Part shown: positions 1 through 5,742 of the stretch, piece by piece
Layout: each line of letters starts with the position of its first letter
How positions within the stretch are numbered: the first letter of the stretch is position 1
DNA from: Clostridiales bacterium
Lineage (GTDB): Bacteria; Bacillota; Clostridia; Oscillospirales; Acutalibacteraceae
Reading direction: 5' to 3'
DNA length: 9,318 nt
NCBI GenBank assembly: GCA_021200075.1
Contig: JAJQGZ010000181.1
Span: forward strand, 1-9,318
Translations under genes and position numbers: made by a program
The notes under the pieces: model-generated
The model's input: only the letters and a program-made list of their open reading frames with translations
The model's database searches: none
Told to the model about the DNA's origin: nothing

Positions 1-1477
1 CCTTCATAGTAGGTATAATACCCATACCTACGGCGATACAAGCCGCCGCACCTACCGCACCGATATTCTGCGGAGACTCGACAACAAGGACATCACGCTG
101 GAGAATGTCGGCGAAAATCTGGCAGGTGGTAACTCCGAGAGCTCCGCCGCCGCAAAAGCGTATAACCTTTGATGTGCTGACCTTTTTCTCCTGCCTTTCA
201 AGCATCCAGCGCATATGGAAGCAGATACCCTCGACAACGGAACGAATAAGCTCTGTTTTGCCGGTTTCAAACCTGATATTGAAGAACATACCAGCAGCAT
301 TCGGGTCTTCAAACGGACAGCGGTTACCGTGAAGCCAAGGAGTGAAGACCACGCCGTTTGAGCCTGCCGGAGCGGTGCCGATAACCTCTTCAAGATAATC
401 GTAAAGGTTAAATTCCATCTGCTCAAGGCTGTCCGCCGCATTGCCATATTTTTTGAGGAAAACGCCGATTTCGTCAAGTGCAAGGTGATCCTTTACCCAA
501 CCAACGCATTTATTGGACGTTTCAAGCTCGCCGAAATAATTGTAAGATTCCGGGTCTGCGCCGACAATCGCCGCCATCATTGCGCCTGCGTCCACGGTCT
601 GCTCTGCGCAAACTGTGCCTACCCAGCCCGATGTGCCGGAATAAATATGCGTATCTCCGTTTTCGACAGCACCTGTGCCTACGCCGATAAGAGAAGCGTC
701 GCCGCCTCCGCCGTAAACATCGGTACCCGGTGCAAGACCGAGCTGCTTGGCGGCACTTTCGGTAATCTCCCCTACTTTTTCCGTACATTTTTTAATAGGC
801 GGAAGATGATTGATATTAACGCCGACCATATCGCATATGGGTTTGCACCAGCCCTCGTGACCCTTTCTCGTATCATAAAGCAGGGTGGCGAACGCCGAAT
901 CCGTGGTCATAACAAATTCACCGCTGGCACGGCAAATGAGATATTCTTTTATATCAAGCCATTTATATATTTTTTTGAAATTCTCCGGCTCGTGTGCTTC
1001 AACCCATTTATATTTCCAAATCGGGTCTTTAACGGAGGAGGAAACCGCACCGGTGTATTTGAGATATTTGAGAAGCTTTGTCACCTCTGCGCCGGCAATC
1101 TGAACACCATGCGCAATTCCGGATTTGAGTTCTTCTCTTGCCCTTTGATCCATATAAGTCATAGGACGGCGAATACATTTGCCATCCCTGTCAACGAGAA
1201 CAAGACCCTGCATTGCCGAGCAAAAGCTGATACCCTCTATCTGCTCCTTTGAAACGGTAGGCGATTTTTCAAGAACGGTTTTTGTGGTGGAGCACATTGC
1301 TTCCCACCATTCGTCGGCATCTTGCTCAGCGCCGCCCTTTACGCCGGTTTCGTCATCAACATAAAGACCGTAGCCTGCGGTAGCGGACGAAAGTATCCTC
1401 ATCGCCTCGTCGATTTCAATAAGACAGGTTTTAATACCGGTTGTACCGATGTCGTAGGCGATAACATACTTTTTCAT
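1..1477 (-). CDS. FGGY-family carbohydrate kinase (xylulokinase-like), C-terminus cut by window edge
   Basis: ATP-dependent kinase of the FGGY family, which phosphorylates ketoses or polyols in the cytoplasm before aldol cleavage or entry into the pentose phosphate pathway. The reading frame is open from the ATG at 1477 to the left edge and gives 492 residues. FGGY kinases are usually about 490-510 residues, so only the tail is missing. Seen in the translation: the N-terminal phosphate loop AYDIGTTGIKT (residues 7-17), the central GGGGDAS with the likely catalytic base Asp260, the segment YSGTSGWVGTV, and the C-terminal ATPase segment GGGALGVTTCQIFADIL followed by GAVGAAACIAVGMG. A good ribosome binding site, AAGGAGG, lies 10 bases upstream (plus-strand 1488-1494). 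The gene follows tetR on the same strand after 51 bases with no terminator, so the two are probably co-transcribed. The family is clear. The substrate is not: xylulose, fuculose, rhamnulose or another ketose would all fit. Confidence 0.93.
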   Translation of the reverse strand, partial: MKKYVIAYDIGTTGIKTCLIEIDEAMRILSSATAGYGLYVDDETGVKGGAEQDADEWWEAMCSTTKTVLEKSPTVSKEQIEGISFCSAMQGLVLVDRDGKCIRRPMTYMDQRAREELKSGIAHGVQIAGAEVTKLLKYLKYTGAVSSSVKDPIWKYKWVEAHEPENFKKIYKWLDIKEYLICRASGEFVMTTDSAFATLLYDTRKGHEGWCKPICDMVGVNINHLPPIKKCTEKVGEITESAAKQLGLAPGTDVYGGGGDASLIGVGTGAVENGDTHIYSGTSGWVGTVCAEQTVDAGAMMAAIVGADPESYNYFGELETSNKCVGWVKDHLALDEIGVFLKKYGNAADSLEQMEFNLYDYLEEVIGTAPAGSNGVVFTPWLHGNRCPFEDPNAAGMFFNIRFETGKTELIRSVVEGICFHMRWMLERQEKKVSTSKVIRFCGGGALGVTTCQIFADILQRDVLVVESPQNIGAVGAAACIAVGMGIIPTMK

Positions 1478-1528
1478 ATCGGTAATTCCTCCTTGTTTAT
1501 ATAAAATATTGATTAACGAAACGAGCCG

Positions 1529-2194
1529 TTATTGCTTTTCATATGTGAAAGCGGATTCGATAAACTTCAAAAGCTGATTGACAACCGTTTCGTCGTCAAC
1601 CTCTCTGATGTCAATACCCGTATAGACCCTAAACCTTTCACGATAATAATCGCAGGTGTAGGAAAAAAGAAGAGAAGAGAGAAGATTATCAAGGAAAAAT
1701 GAAAACATTTTTGGGTCGAGATCCGTCCTGACATCTCCGGTTTCAAGCGCATCGGTAATTGATTTAATGTAAATTCGGCTGCGCTGAAATTCAATTTCCT
1801 CAACTATTGCCTTTGCTCTGTTCAAATCCCTCTCGGCGGTAATTTCATTATACATTTTTATATAATTTGAATTTTGCTTTGAATGACAGGCCATCGTGCG
1901 GATAAGCTTTTCCGCTTTCACAAGCAGTTTATCATCACTTTTCATAATATCATAAAGGGCATCTTCAAGAACCTTTGTCCCACGCTGGAGGCAGGTAATA
2001 AACAAATCCTCCTTAGTGGCAAAATACTTATACATAAGTCCTATTGATATTCCCGCCTTTTTTGCAATGACATTTACATTGGCGTTTTCATATCCCTTTG
2101 AAGCAAATTCATCTATGCCGACTTCAAGAATAATATTTTTTCTCTCCTTGTCAGCTCTGGCAAAAGCCTCTTTACAATAATGTTTATTCGCCAT
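1529..2194 (-). CDS. TetR/AcrR-family transcriptional regulator
   Basis: A 221-residue DNA-binding repressor of the TetR type. The N-terminal helix-turn-helix region is about residues 15-65 and shows the family pattern: KNIILEVGIDEFASKGYENA, then VNVIAKKAGISIGLMYKYFATKEDLF, matching the usual 'I...AGVS.G..Y.YF..KE.L'. The remaining helical part (about 70-221) would be the ligand-binding and dimerisation domain, which varies between members and gives no ligand. The start at 2194 is the first ATG of the frame and leaves a normal N-terminus, although the ribosome binding site is poor (A-rich sequence only). It is transcribed with the sugar kinase and divergently from the aminotransferase and aldolase genes. 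The spacer contains several TTTG..CAAA dyads, so it is the obvious candidate regulator of both arms and of itself. A TetR repressor for a sugar-type pathway is less common than LacI, GntR or DeoR. Confidence 0.92.
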   Translation of the reverse strand: MANKHYCKEAFARADKERKNIILEVGIDEFASKGYENANVNVIAKKAGISIGLMYKYFATKEDLFITCLQRGTKVLEDALYDIMKSDDKLLVKAEKLIRTMACHSKQNSNYIKMYNEITAERDLNRAKAIVEEIEFQRSRIYIKSITDALETGDVRTDLDPKMFSFFLDNLLSSLLFSYTCDYYRERFRVYTGIDIREVDDETVVNQLLKFIESAFTYEKQ

Positions 2195-2211
2195 TTTTTA
2201 AATTTTGTATC

Positions 2212-2245
2212 TTTGCACAAATTACTGTCGATTTATTTGTGCAAA
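2212..2245. promoter_or_regulatory. Perfect 11-bp inverted repeat upstream of tetR, candidate TetR operator
   Basis: The arms TTTGCACAAAT (2212-2222) and ATTTGTGCAAA (2235-2245) are perfect reverse complements separated by 12 bases. Each arm is itself a TTTG-nn-CAAA dyad, and the arm centres are about 23 bp apart, roughly two helical turns. It lies 18 bases upstream of the tetR start codon, a normal place for an autoregulatory operator. In the tetR mRNA it could instead form an 11-bp hairpin just before the start codon. The operator role is an inference. Confidence 0.5.
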
Positions 2246-2331
2246 CCTAACAAAAACCCCCCCTCTTATTTTTGTCCCGAACGGCGAAAATTTTGCTCGG
2301 TTTTCTATTATATTAACATTCTTTTTACTCT

Positions 2332-2378
2332 TTTGCAACAAATATAACGAGATTTTAAAATAATTTCATTTGACAAAT
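2332..2378. promoter_or_regulatory. Two further TTTG..CAAA dyads, candidate operators at the aminotransferase promoter
   Basis: TTTGCAACAAAT (2332-2343) differs from the upstream arm TTTGCACAAAT by one added base. ATTTGACAAAT (2368-2378) is a perfect 5-1-5 palindrome that covers the TTGACA -35 box. Binding there would directly block RNA polymerase. The resemblance to the pair at 2212-2245 suggests that one protein, probably the adjacent TetR, reads all four. The region is AT-rich, so chance similarity is possible. Confidence 0.4.
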
Positions 2379-2397
2379 TGTTAAAAAGTGATATACT
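2370..2397 (+). promoter_or_regulatory. Sigma-70-type promoter of the aminotransferase-aldolase operon
   Basis: TTGACA (2370-2375), 16 bases, then TATACT (2392-2397) preceded by TGA (2389-2391), which is an extended -10. The predicted transcription start is near 2404, giving a leader of about 88 bases before the ATG at 2492. Confidence 0.75.
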
Positions 2398-2403
2398 GAA
2401 AGT

Positions 2404-2491
2404 GTAAATCAGTGAGGAGTTATTCATAACCGTTGGGTGAGCAACTGCTCACTGCAATATACCCAATACCTTAAAGGGGGATTTTAAAACC
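2404..2491 (+). promoter_or_regulatory. Structured 5' leader of the aminotransferase mRNA
   Basis: Between the predicted transcription start and the aminotransferase ATG lie three dyads. They are GTTAT-tc-ATAAC (2419-2430), GTGAGCA-ac-TGCTCAC (2437-2452), and an enclosing pair TTGGGT (2433-2438) with ACCCAA (2461-2466). The last two share bases 2437-2438, so the stem can redistribute. The ribosome binding site AAAGGGGG (2473-2480) sits 11 bases before the ATG, beyond the hairpin. It does not match a riboswitch class I recognise. The 16-bp dyad at 2437-2452 could equally be a protein operator placed as a roadblock. Confidence 0.35.
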
Positions 2492-3979
2492 ATGGATACA
2501 AGATTTGCAATTTCAGAGTATCCCGATGCAACAGTTCTCAATGAAAAACTTGAGGCGCTCATCAAAAAACCGATTTATTCAATCAACCGTGCAGCTCTTA
2601 AGGAATACGAAGAAGAGTATTTTGAAAAGAAATGTGCAAAATCAAAGGAAATGATCACAGAAGCGAAGACCATTATTCCGGGCGGCGTTCAGCATAACCT
2701 TGCTTTTAACTATCCTTTTCCCATCGTTATCACAAAAGCAAAGGGCAATAAGCTTTATGACATCGACGGAAACGAATATTTCGATTTCCTTCAGGCAGGC
2801 GGCCCGACAATTATCGGCTCAAACGACGATGTAGTTAAGGAAAAGGTTAAAGAGCTCCTTGACGACTGCGGCCCGTCAACAGGTCTTTTCCATCCGTATG
2901 AATACAAGCTTGCTAAGAAGATAAGCGAATGTGTACCGTCAGTTGAAATGTTCCGTATGCTCGGTTCGGGTACAGAGGCTTGTATGTGTGCGGTTCGTGT
3001 TGCCCGTCTTGCGACAGGTCATAAAAATGTAATCAAAATGGGCGGCGCTTATCACGGCTGGTCGGATCAGCTTGCTTGGGGTATGCGTGTACCTGGTACA
3101 CTCAATATTCAGTCGCACGGTGTGCCGATGTTCGTATTCAAGCACACCCAGGAATTCTTCCCCAACGACCTCAAAGACCTTGAAAAGAAGCTTATCATCA
3201 ACAAGTTCCGTGGCGGTACAGCTGCAGTATTCCTTGAACCCTGCGGCCCCGAATCTGCTACTCGTACAGTTGATAAGGACTTCCCGAGGGGCGTTCAGGC
3301 TCTTTGCCGTAAGTACGGCGCTCTGCTTGTATTCGACGAGGTTGTTACAGGCTTCCGTATCGGCGTTTCCGGCGCACAGGGCTACTACGGCGTTGACCCC
3401 GACCTTACTGTATTCGGTAAAGTCGTTGCCGGCGGTTATCCGGGCGCAGGCGGACTCGGCGGTCACAGAGAGGTTATGAAGTATCTCGGCGCAGGACTTG
3501 ACAAGGGCGACGGCGGAAAGAAGGTTCATAAAGCTCTTTGCGGCGGTACAATGGCGGCTACGCCTATTTCCTGCTGTGCAGGCTACACCGTAATATGCGA
3601 AATTGAAAAGAGAAACGCTTGCCAGGTTGCCGGTCAAATGGCTGACAGACTTGTTAAGGGTATCAATGAATCCATAAAGAAATACGATCTTCCGTTCGTA
3701 TGCTATAATGTAGGCTCTATCTGCCATCTCCACACTGTTGCAACAATGCAGTTCAGAGTAAACTGGAAAAAGCCGTGGACTATTCCAACAACCCTTAAGC
3801 AAACCAGCATCCGTCAGACAGAAATGGAATATATGGGCGCTGCTTATATGGCAGAGGGTATTGTTACTCTTGCAGGCTCCCGTCTTTACACCTCAGCAGC
3901 TTATACCGAAGAGGATATTGATGAATGTATCAGGCGCTTTGACAAGGTTCTGTCCAAGTGTGAAAAAATCGACTATTAA
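2492..3979 (+). CDS. Class III PLP-dependent aminotransferase, glutamate-1-semialdehyde aminomutase-like
   Basis: A 495-residue fold-type I PLP enzyme that moves an amino group between an amine and a carbonyl compound. Landmarks: IIPGGV (61-66), GSGTEA for the PLP phosphate (158-163), AYHGW (186-190), FLEP (247-250), VFDEVVTGFR with the PLP-nitrogen aspartate Asp282, and VFGKVVAGGYP with the Schiff-base lysine Lys310. These match the HemL/GSA aminomutase branch, which is usually about 430 residues. This protein has an extra N-terminal stretch of about 50 residues (1-50) before the family's usual start. It is unlikely to be the biosynthetic HemL, since no heme genes are nearby and its partners are a sugar kinase and a class II aldolase. 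The true substrate is probably an amino-sugar or amino-aldehyde intermediate, which is inference. It is the first gene after the regulated promoter and lies 82 bases before the aldolase gene. Confidence 0.92.
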   Translation: MDTRFAISEYPDATVLNEKLEALIKKPIYSINRAALKEYEEEYFEKKCAKSKEMITEAKTIIPGGVQHNLAFNYPFPIVITKAKGNKLYDIDGNEYFDFLQAGGPTIIGSNDDVVKEKVKELLDDCGPSTGLFHPYEYKLAKKISECVPSVEMFRMLGSGTEACMCAVRVARLATGHKNVIKMGGAYHGWSDQLAWGMRVPGTLNIQSHGVPMFVFKHTQEFFPNDLKDLEKKLIINKFRGGTAAVFLEPCGPESATRTVDKDFPRGVQALCRKYGALLVFDEVVTGFRIGVSGAQGYYGVDPDLTVFGKVVAGGYPGAGGLGGHREVMKYLGAGLDKGDGGKKVHKALCGGTMAATPISCCAGYTVICEIEKRNACQVAGQMADRLVKGINESIKKYDLPFVCYNVGSICHLHTVATMQFRVNWKKPWTIPTTLKQTSIRQTEMEYMGAAYMAEGIVTLAGSRLYTSAAYTEEDIDECIRRFDKVLSKCEKIDY

Positions 3980-3992
3980 AAGTCATACTACT

Positions 3993-4012
3993 GGGAGCGG
4001 TTTTTCGCTCCC
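3993..4012 (+). other. Intercistronic hairpin between aminotransferase and aldolase genes
   Basis: GGGAGCG (3993-3999) and CGCTCCC (4006-4012) form a perfect 7-bp stem with the loop GTTTTT. No T-run follows (CTTAATGG does), so it is not a standard Rho-independent terminator. It probably stabilises the upstream message, marks a processing site or weakly attenuates the downstream gene. Confidence 0.6.
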
Positions 4013-4061
4013 CTTAATGGCTATATAATACCTGTACTTATTGGTAAACAAAGGAGATGCT

Positions 4062-5279
4062 ATGGCTTACGAAGTAGAAGAAGCTAAAAAATTAGTTGTT
4101 GAAGCCGGCAAAAAGCTGCTTGAAACGGGTCTTATTGCAAGAACCTGGGGCAATGTTTCCGCAAGAATAAGCGATACACAGTTTGTTATAACTCCGTCGG
4201 GTCGTGCATACGATACATTAACACCCGACGAGGTAGTAGTAGTAAATATTGACGACTGCACATATGAGAGCGACATCAAGCCGTCATCGGAAAAAGGCAT
4301 ACACGCTGACGCATACAAGCATCATCCTCTTGTTAATTTTGTTATCCATACTCACCAAAAGGCGGCTACGATAGTCAGCATTACGGGTATGGAAATCAGG
4401 AATGTATATAACGAGTTCAAGCCTGTTCTCGGCGATTATATTCCGGTTGCCAAATATGCGATGTCAACGACAAATCTGCTTCGCAAAAATGTTGAAAAAT
4501 GTATGATGATGAATCCGAACTGCCGTGCATTTATGCTTATGCATCACGGTACGCTCTGTCTCGGCGACAGCTATGAGGGTGCATTTGAGGTTGCGGATAC
4601 GCTTGAAAAATGCTGTGAGAAAGTAATTAAGGACAACTTCCTTCGTCACTCCTGGGCTAAGGAATATTCCGACGAAGCAAGGAGAAATTATTTCCTTGAA
4701 AAAGCTGATGCCGGCAAAATGCCTAAAAGCATTTGCGACCTCGGCAGTTCCGTCAGAAACGGAAGCGTATTCACTCTTACATACGACGGCGGAAAAAAGA
4801 TTGATGTTGACCTGACAACCGGTCTGGGTGTAAACAGCATAGCGCCGAAATGTGCAAAAATTCACAAGGCAATTTACGATACTCAAAACTGCGCTATGAT
4901 TAAGCATCTCACCGCATCCGATATTGTTGCGGTATCCTGTCTCGGCGAAAAAATGTTGCCGATGATAGATGACTTTGCTCAGATAGTCGGCGTTGATGTA
5001 AATAACGAAGCGTGGATTGACGGCGATACGGATGCCTGTGCGACTGCTATAGCTAAGGCTGCCGACGGCAGGAACGCAGTTCTCGTTCAAGGCAACGGCG
5101 CACTTGTTACAGGCAACAGCGACGGAGATATGCAGGCGCTCAGCCTTATTATGGAAAAAGGCTGTGAAGCTCAGATTGATGTTGATATTTTCAACCGTCC
5201 GCATTATGTTCCGAAAGCTGAATGCTTCCTTATGAGAACCGTTTACCTTGCAAAATACTCTAAGCAGATAAACAAATGA
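4062..5279 (+). CDS. Class II aldolase/adducin-family protein with a second, degenerate aldolase domain
   Basis: A 405-residue cytoplasmic protein. Residues about 5-215 are a class II aldolase domain (FucA/RhaD/AraD family). It has TWGNVSAR (28-35), TPSG (44-47), Glu77 in SSEKGIHADAY, the zinc ligands His96 and His98 in VIHTHQK, and His162 in LMHHGT. Family members cleave ketose phosphates to dihydroxyacetone phosphate plus an aldehyde, epimerise pentulose phosphates or decarboxylate oxo-acid phosphates. Residues about 235-400 repeat the fold order: KIHKAIYDTQNCAMIKHLTA, MLPMIDDFAQIVGVDVN, VLVQGNGALVTGN. In this copy the HTH and HHG zinc motifs are replaced by KHL and GNG. A single family domain is normally about 215-230 residues, so this is close to double length. 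The start is the ATG at 4062, with AAGGAG (4051-4056) 5 bases before it; the in-frame TTG at 4041 lies upstream of that site. The gene follows the aminotransferase gene and ends at a strong terminator. Confidence 0.9.
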   Translation: MAYEVEEAKKLVVEAGKKLLETGLIARTWGNVSARISDTQFVITPSGRAYDTLTPDEVVVVNIDDCTYESDIKPSSEKGIHADAYKHHPLVNFVIHTHQKAATIVSITGMEIRNVYNEFKPVLGDYIPVAKYAMSTTNLLRKNVEKCMMMNPNCRAFMLMHHGTLCLGDSYEGAFEVADTLEKCCEKVIKDNFLRHSWAKEYSDEARRNYFLEKADAGKMPKSICDLGSSVRNGSVFTLTYDGGKKIDVDLTTGLGVNSIAPKCAKIHKAIYDTQNCAMIKHLTASDIVAVSCLGEKMLPMIDDFAQIVGVDVNNEAWIDGDTDACATAIAKAADGRNAVLVQGNGALVTGNSDGDMQALSLIMEKGCEAQIDVDIFNRPHYVPKAECFLMRTVYLAKYSKQINK

Positions 5280-5302
5280 TTAAATAAGGCTTAAAACACC
5301 GT

Positions 5303-5336
5303 AAAGTCCCGAGAACTCAATGTCCTCGGGACTTTT
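5303..5336 (+). terminator. Rho-independent terminator after the aldolase gene
   Basis: AAAGTCCCGAG (5303-5313) pairs perfectly with CTCGGGACTTT (5325-5335) around an 11-base loop, and a short T-run ends at 5336. It lies 24 bases after the aldolase stop codon and closes the aminotransferase-aldolase operon. Confidence 0.88.
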
Positions 5337-5354
5337 AGCAGTGCAATTATAATT

Positions 5355-5378
5355 CGGGCGGATAATATCCGCTCCTAC
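5355..5378 (-). repeat. REP-like palindromic repeat, copy 1
   Basis: The core GCGGATA-a-TATCCGC (5358-5372) is a perfect 7-1-7 palindrome. Over 24 bases its reverse complement matches the repeat at 5583-5606 at 21 positions, including the flanks GTAGG and CCCG. It is oriented opposite to copy 2. Confidence 0.65.
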
Positions 5379-5582
5379 TACTGTGTATCGTCTAAAACTT
5401 TATAAATAGTTTTTATCGTTGTGTAATTTACTCCTTGTATTTTGGTAGGAAATTATATGATAATTCCAGTTATTTATAAACTTTTAGTAAATACAAGGTG
5501 CTACAAAAACGGTGCTTCGTCAGCCGACCGTTTAAGCAATTTGTATTCGCCTGAACAAAAAATCAGCGTTCCCTCAGCAACC
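5379..5582. other. AT-rich, palindrome-rich spacer between two inverted REP-like repeats; no credible gene
   Basis: This stretch holds no convincing coding sequence. It contains the perfect pair CCTTGTATTT (5433-5442) and AAATACAAGG (5489-5498). It also contains an imperfect pair, 5392-5411 with 5469-5488 (17 of 20 complementary), and a local dyad GGAAATTAT (5448-5456) with ATAATTCC (5460-5467). With the bounding inverted repeats, the whole stretch 5355-5606 (about 250 bp) resembles a REP doublet or a small non-autonomous element. No target-site duplication was found. Confidence 0.4.
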
Positions 5583-5606
5583 GTAGGGGCGGATAGCATC
5601 CGCCCG
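5583..5606 (+). repeat. REP-like palindromic repeat, copy 2
   Basis: GTAGGGGCGGAT followed by AGC and ATCCGCCCG forms an extragenic palindrome with the stem GGGCGGAT/ATCCGCCC. It is the inverted partner of the repeat at 5355-5378. Dispersed palindromes of this kind are common between operons in gut Clostridia, which I state from general familiarity rather than a search. Confidence 0.65.
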
Positions 5607-5673
5607 CATAAAATTATTTTTTACTTGTGTAACTGAGGCAAAGCGGTTTAAAAATTATATTTACATCTCTCAC

Positions 5674-5702
5674 TTGTAAAATTGGATATTGTATTGTATA
5701 AT
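5674..5702 (+). promoter_or_regulatory. Sigma-70-type promoter of the folate operon
   Basis: TTGTAA (5674-5679), 17 bases, then a perfect TATAAT (5697-5702). The predicted start is near 5709, about 34 bases before the GTG at 5743. No operator-like dyad or riboswitch fits in so short a leader. Confidence 0.75.
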
Positions 5703-5742
5703 TAACCCGTAATTTTAATATTACCGAAAAGGAGGTTCGACG

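Noticed and set aside
485..1252. A 255-codon open frame on the plus strand across the kinase gene
   Set aside because: It lies wholly antisense to the kinase, which has clear FGGY motifs; its translation shows no recognisable domain.
2939..3802. A 287-codon open frame on the minus strand inside the aminotransferase gene
   Set aside because: Its length follows from the codon bias of the opposite strand. There is no recognisable motif, and the sense gene is unmistakable.
2492..3979. Naming the aminotransferase hemL
   Set aside because: The active-site pattern fits the HemL branch, but the N-terminal extension and the sugar-kinase/aldolase context argue against a role in heme synthesis.
4041..4061. 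Upstream TTG start for the aldolase-type protein
   Set aside because: The AAGGAG at 4051-4056 is positioned for the ATG at 4062 and would lie inside the coding region if TTG were used.
4464..5204. A 246-codon open frame on the minus strand inside the aldolase gene
   Set aside because: It is antisense to a well-supported gene and has no recognisable domain.
5442..5636. A 64-codon open frame in the spacer before the folate operon
   Set aside because: It runs through the REP-like repeat (reading VGADSIRP, typical of such repeats read as protein), has no good ribosome binding site and shows no domain.
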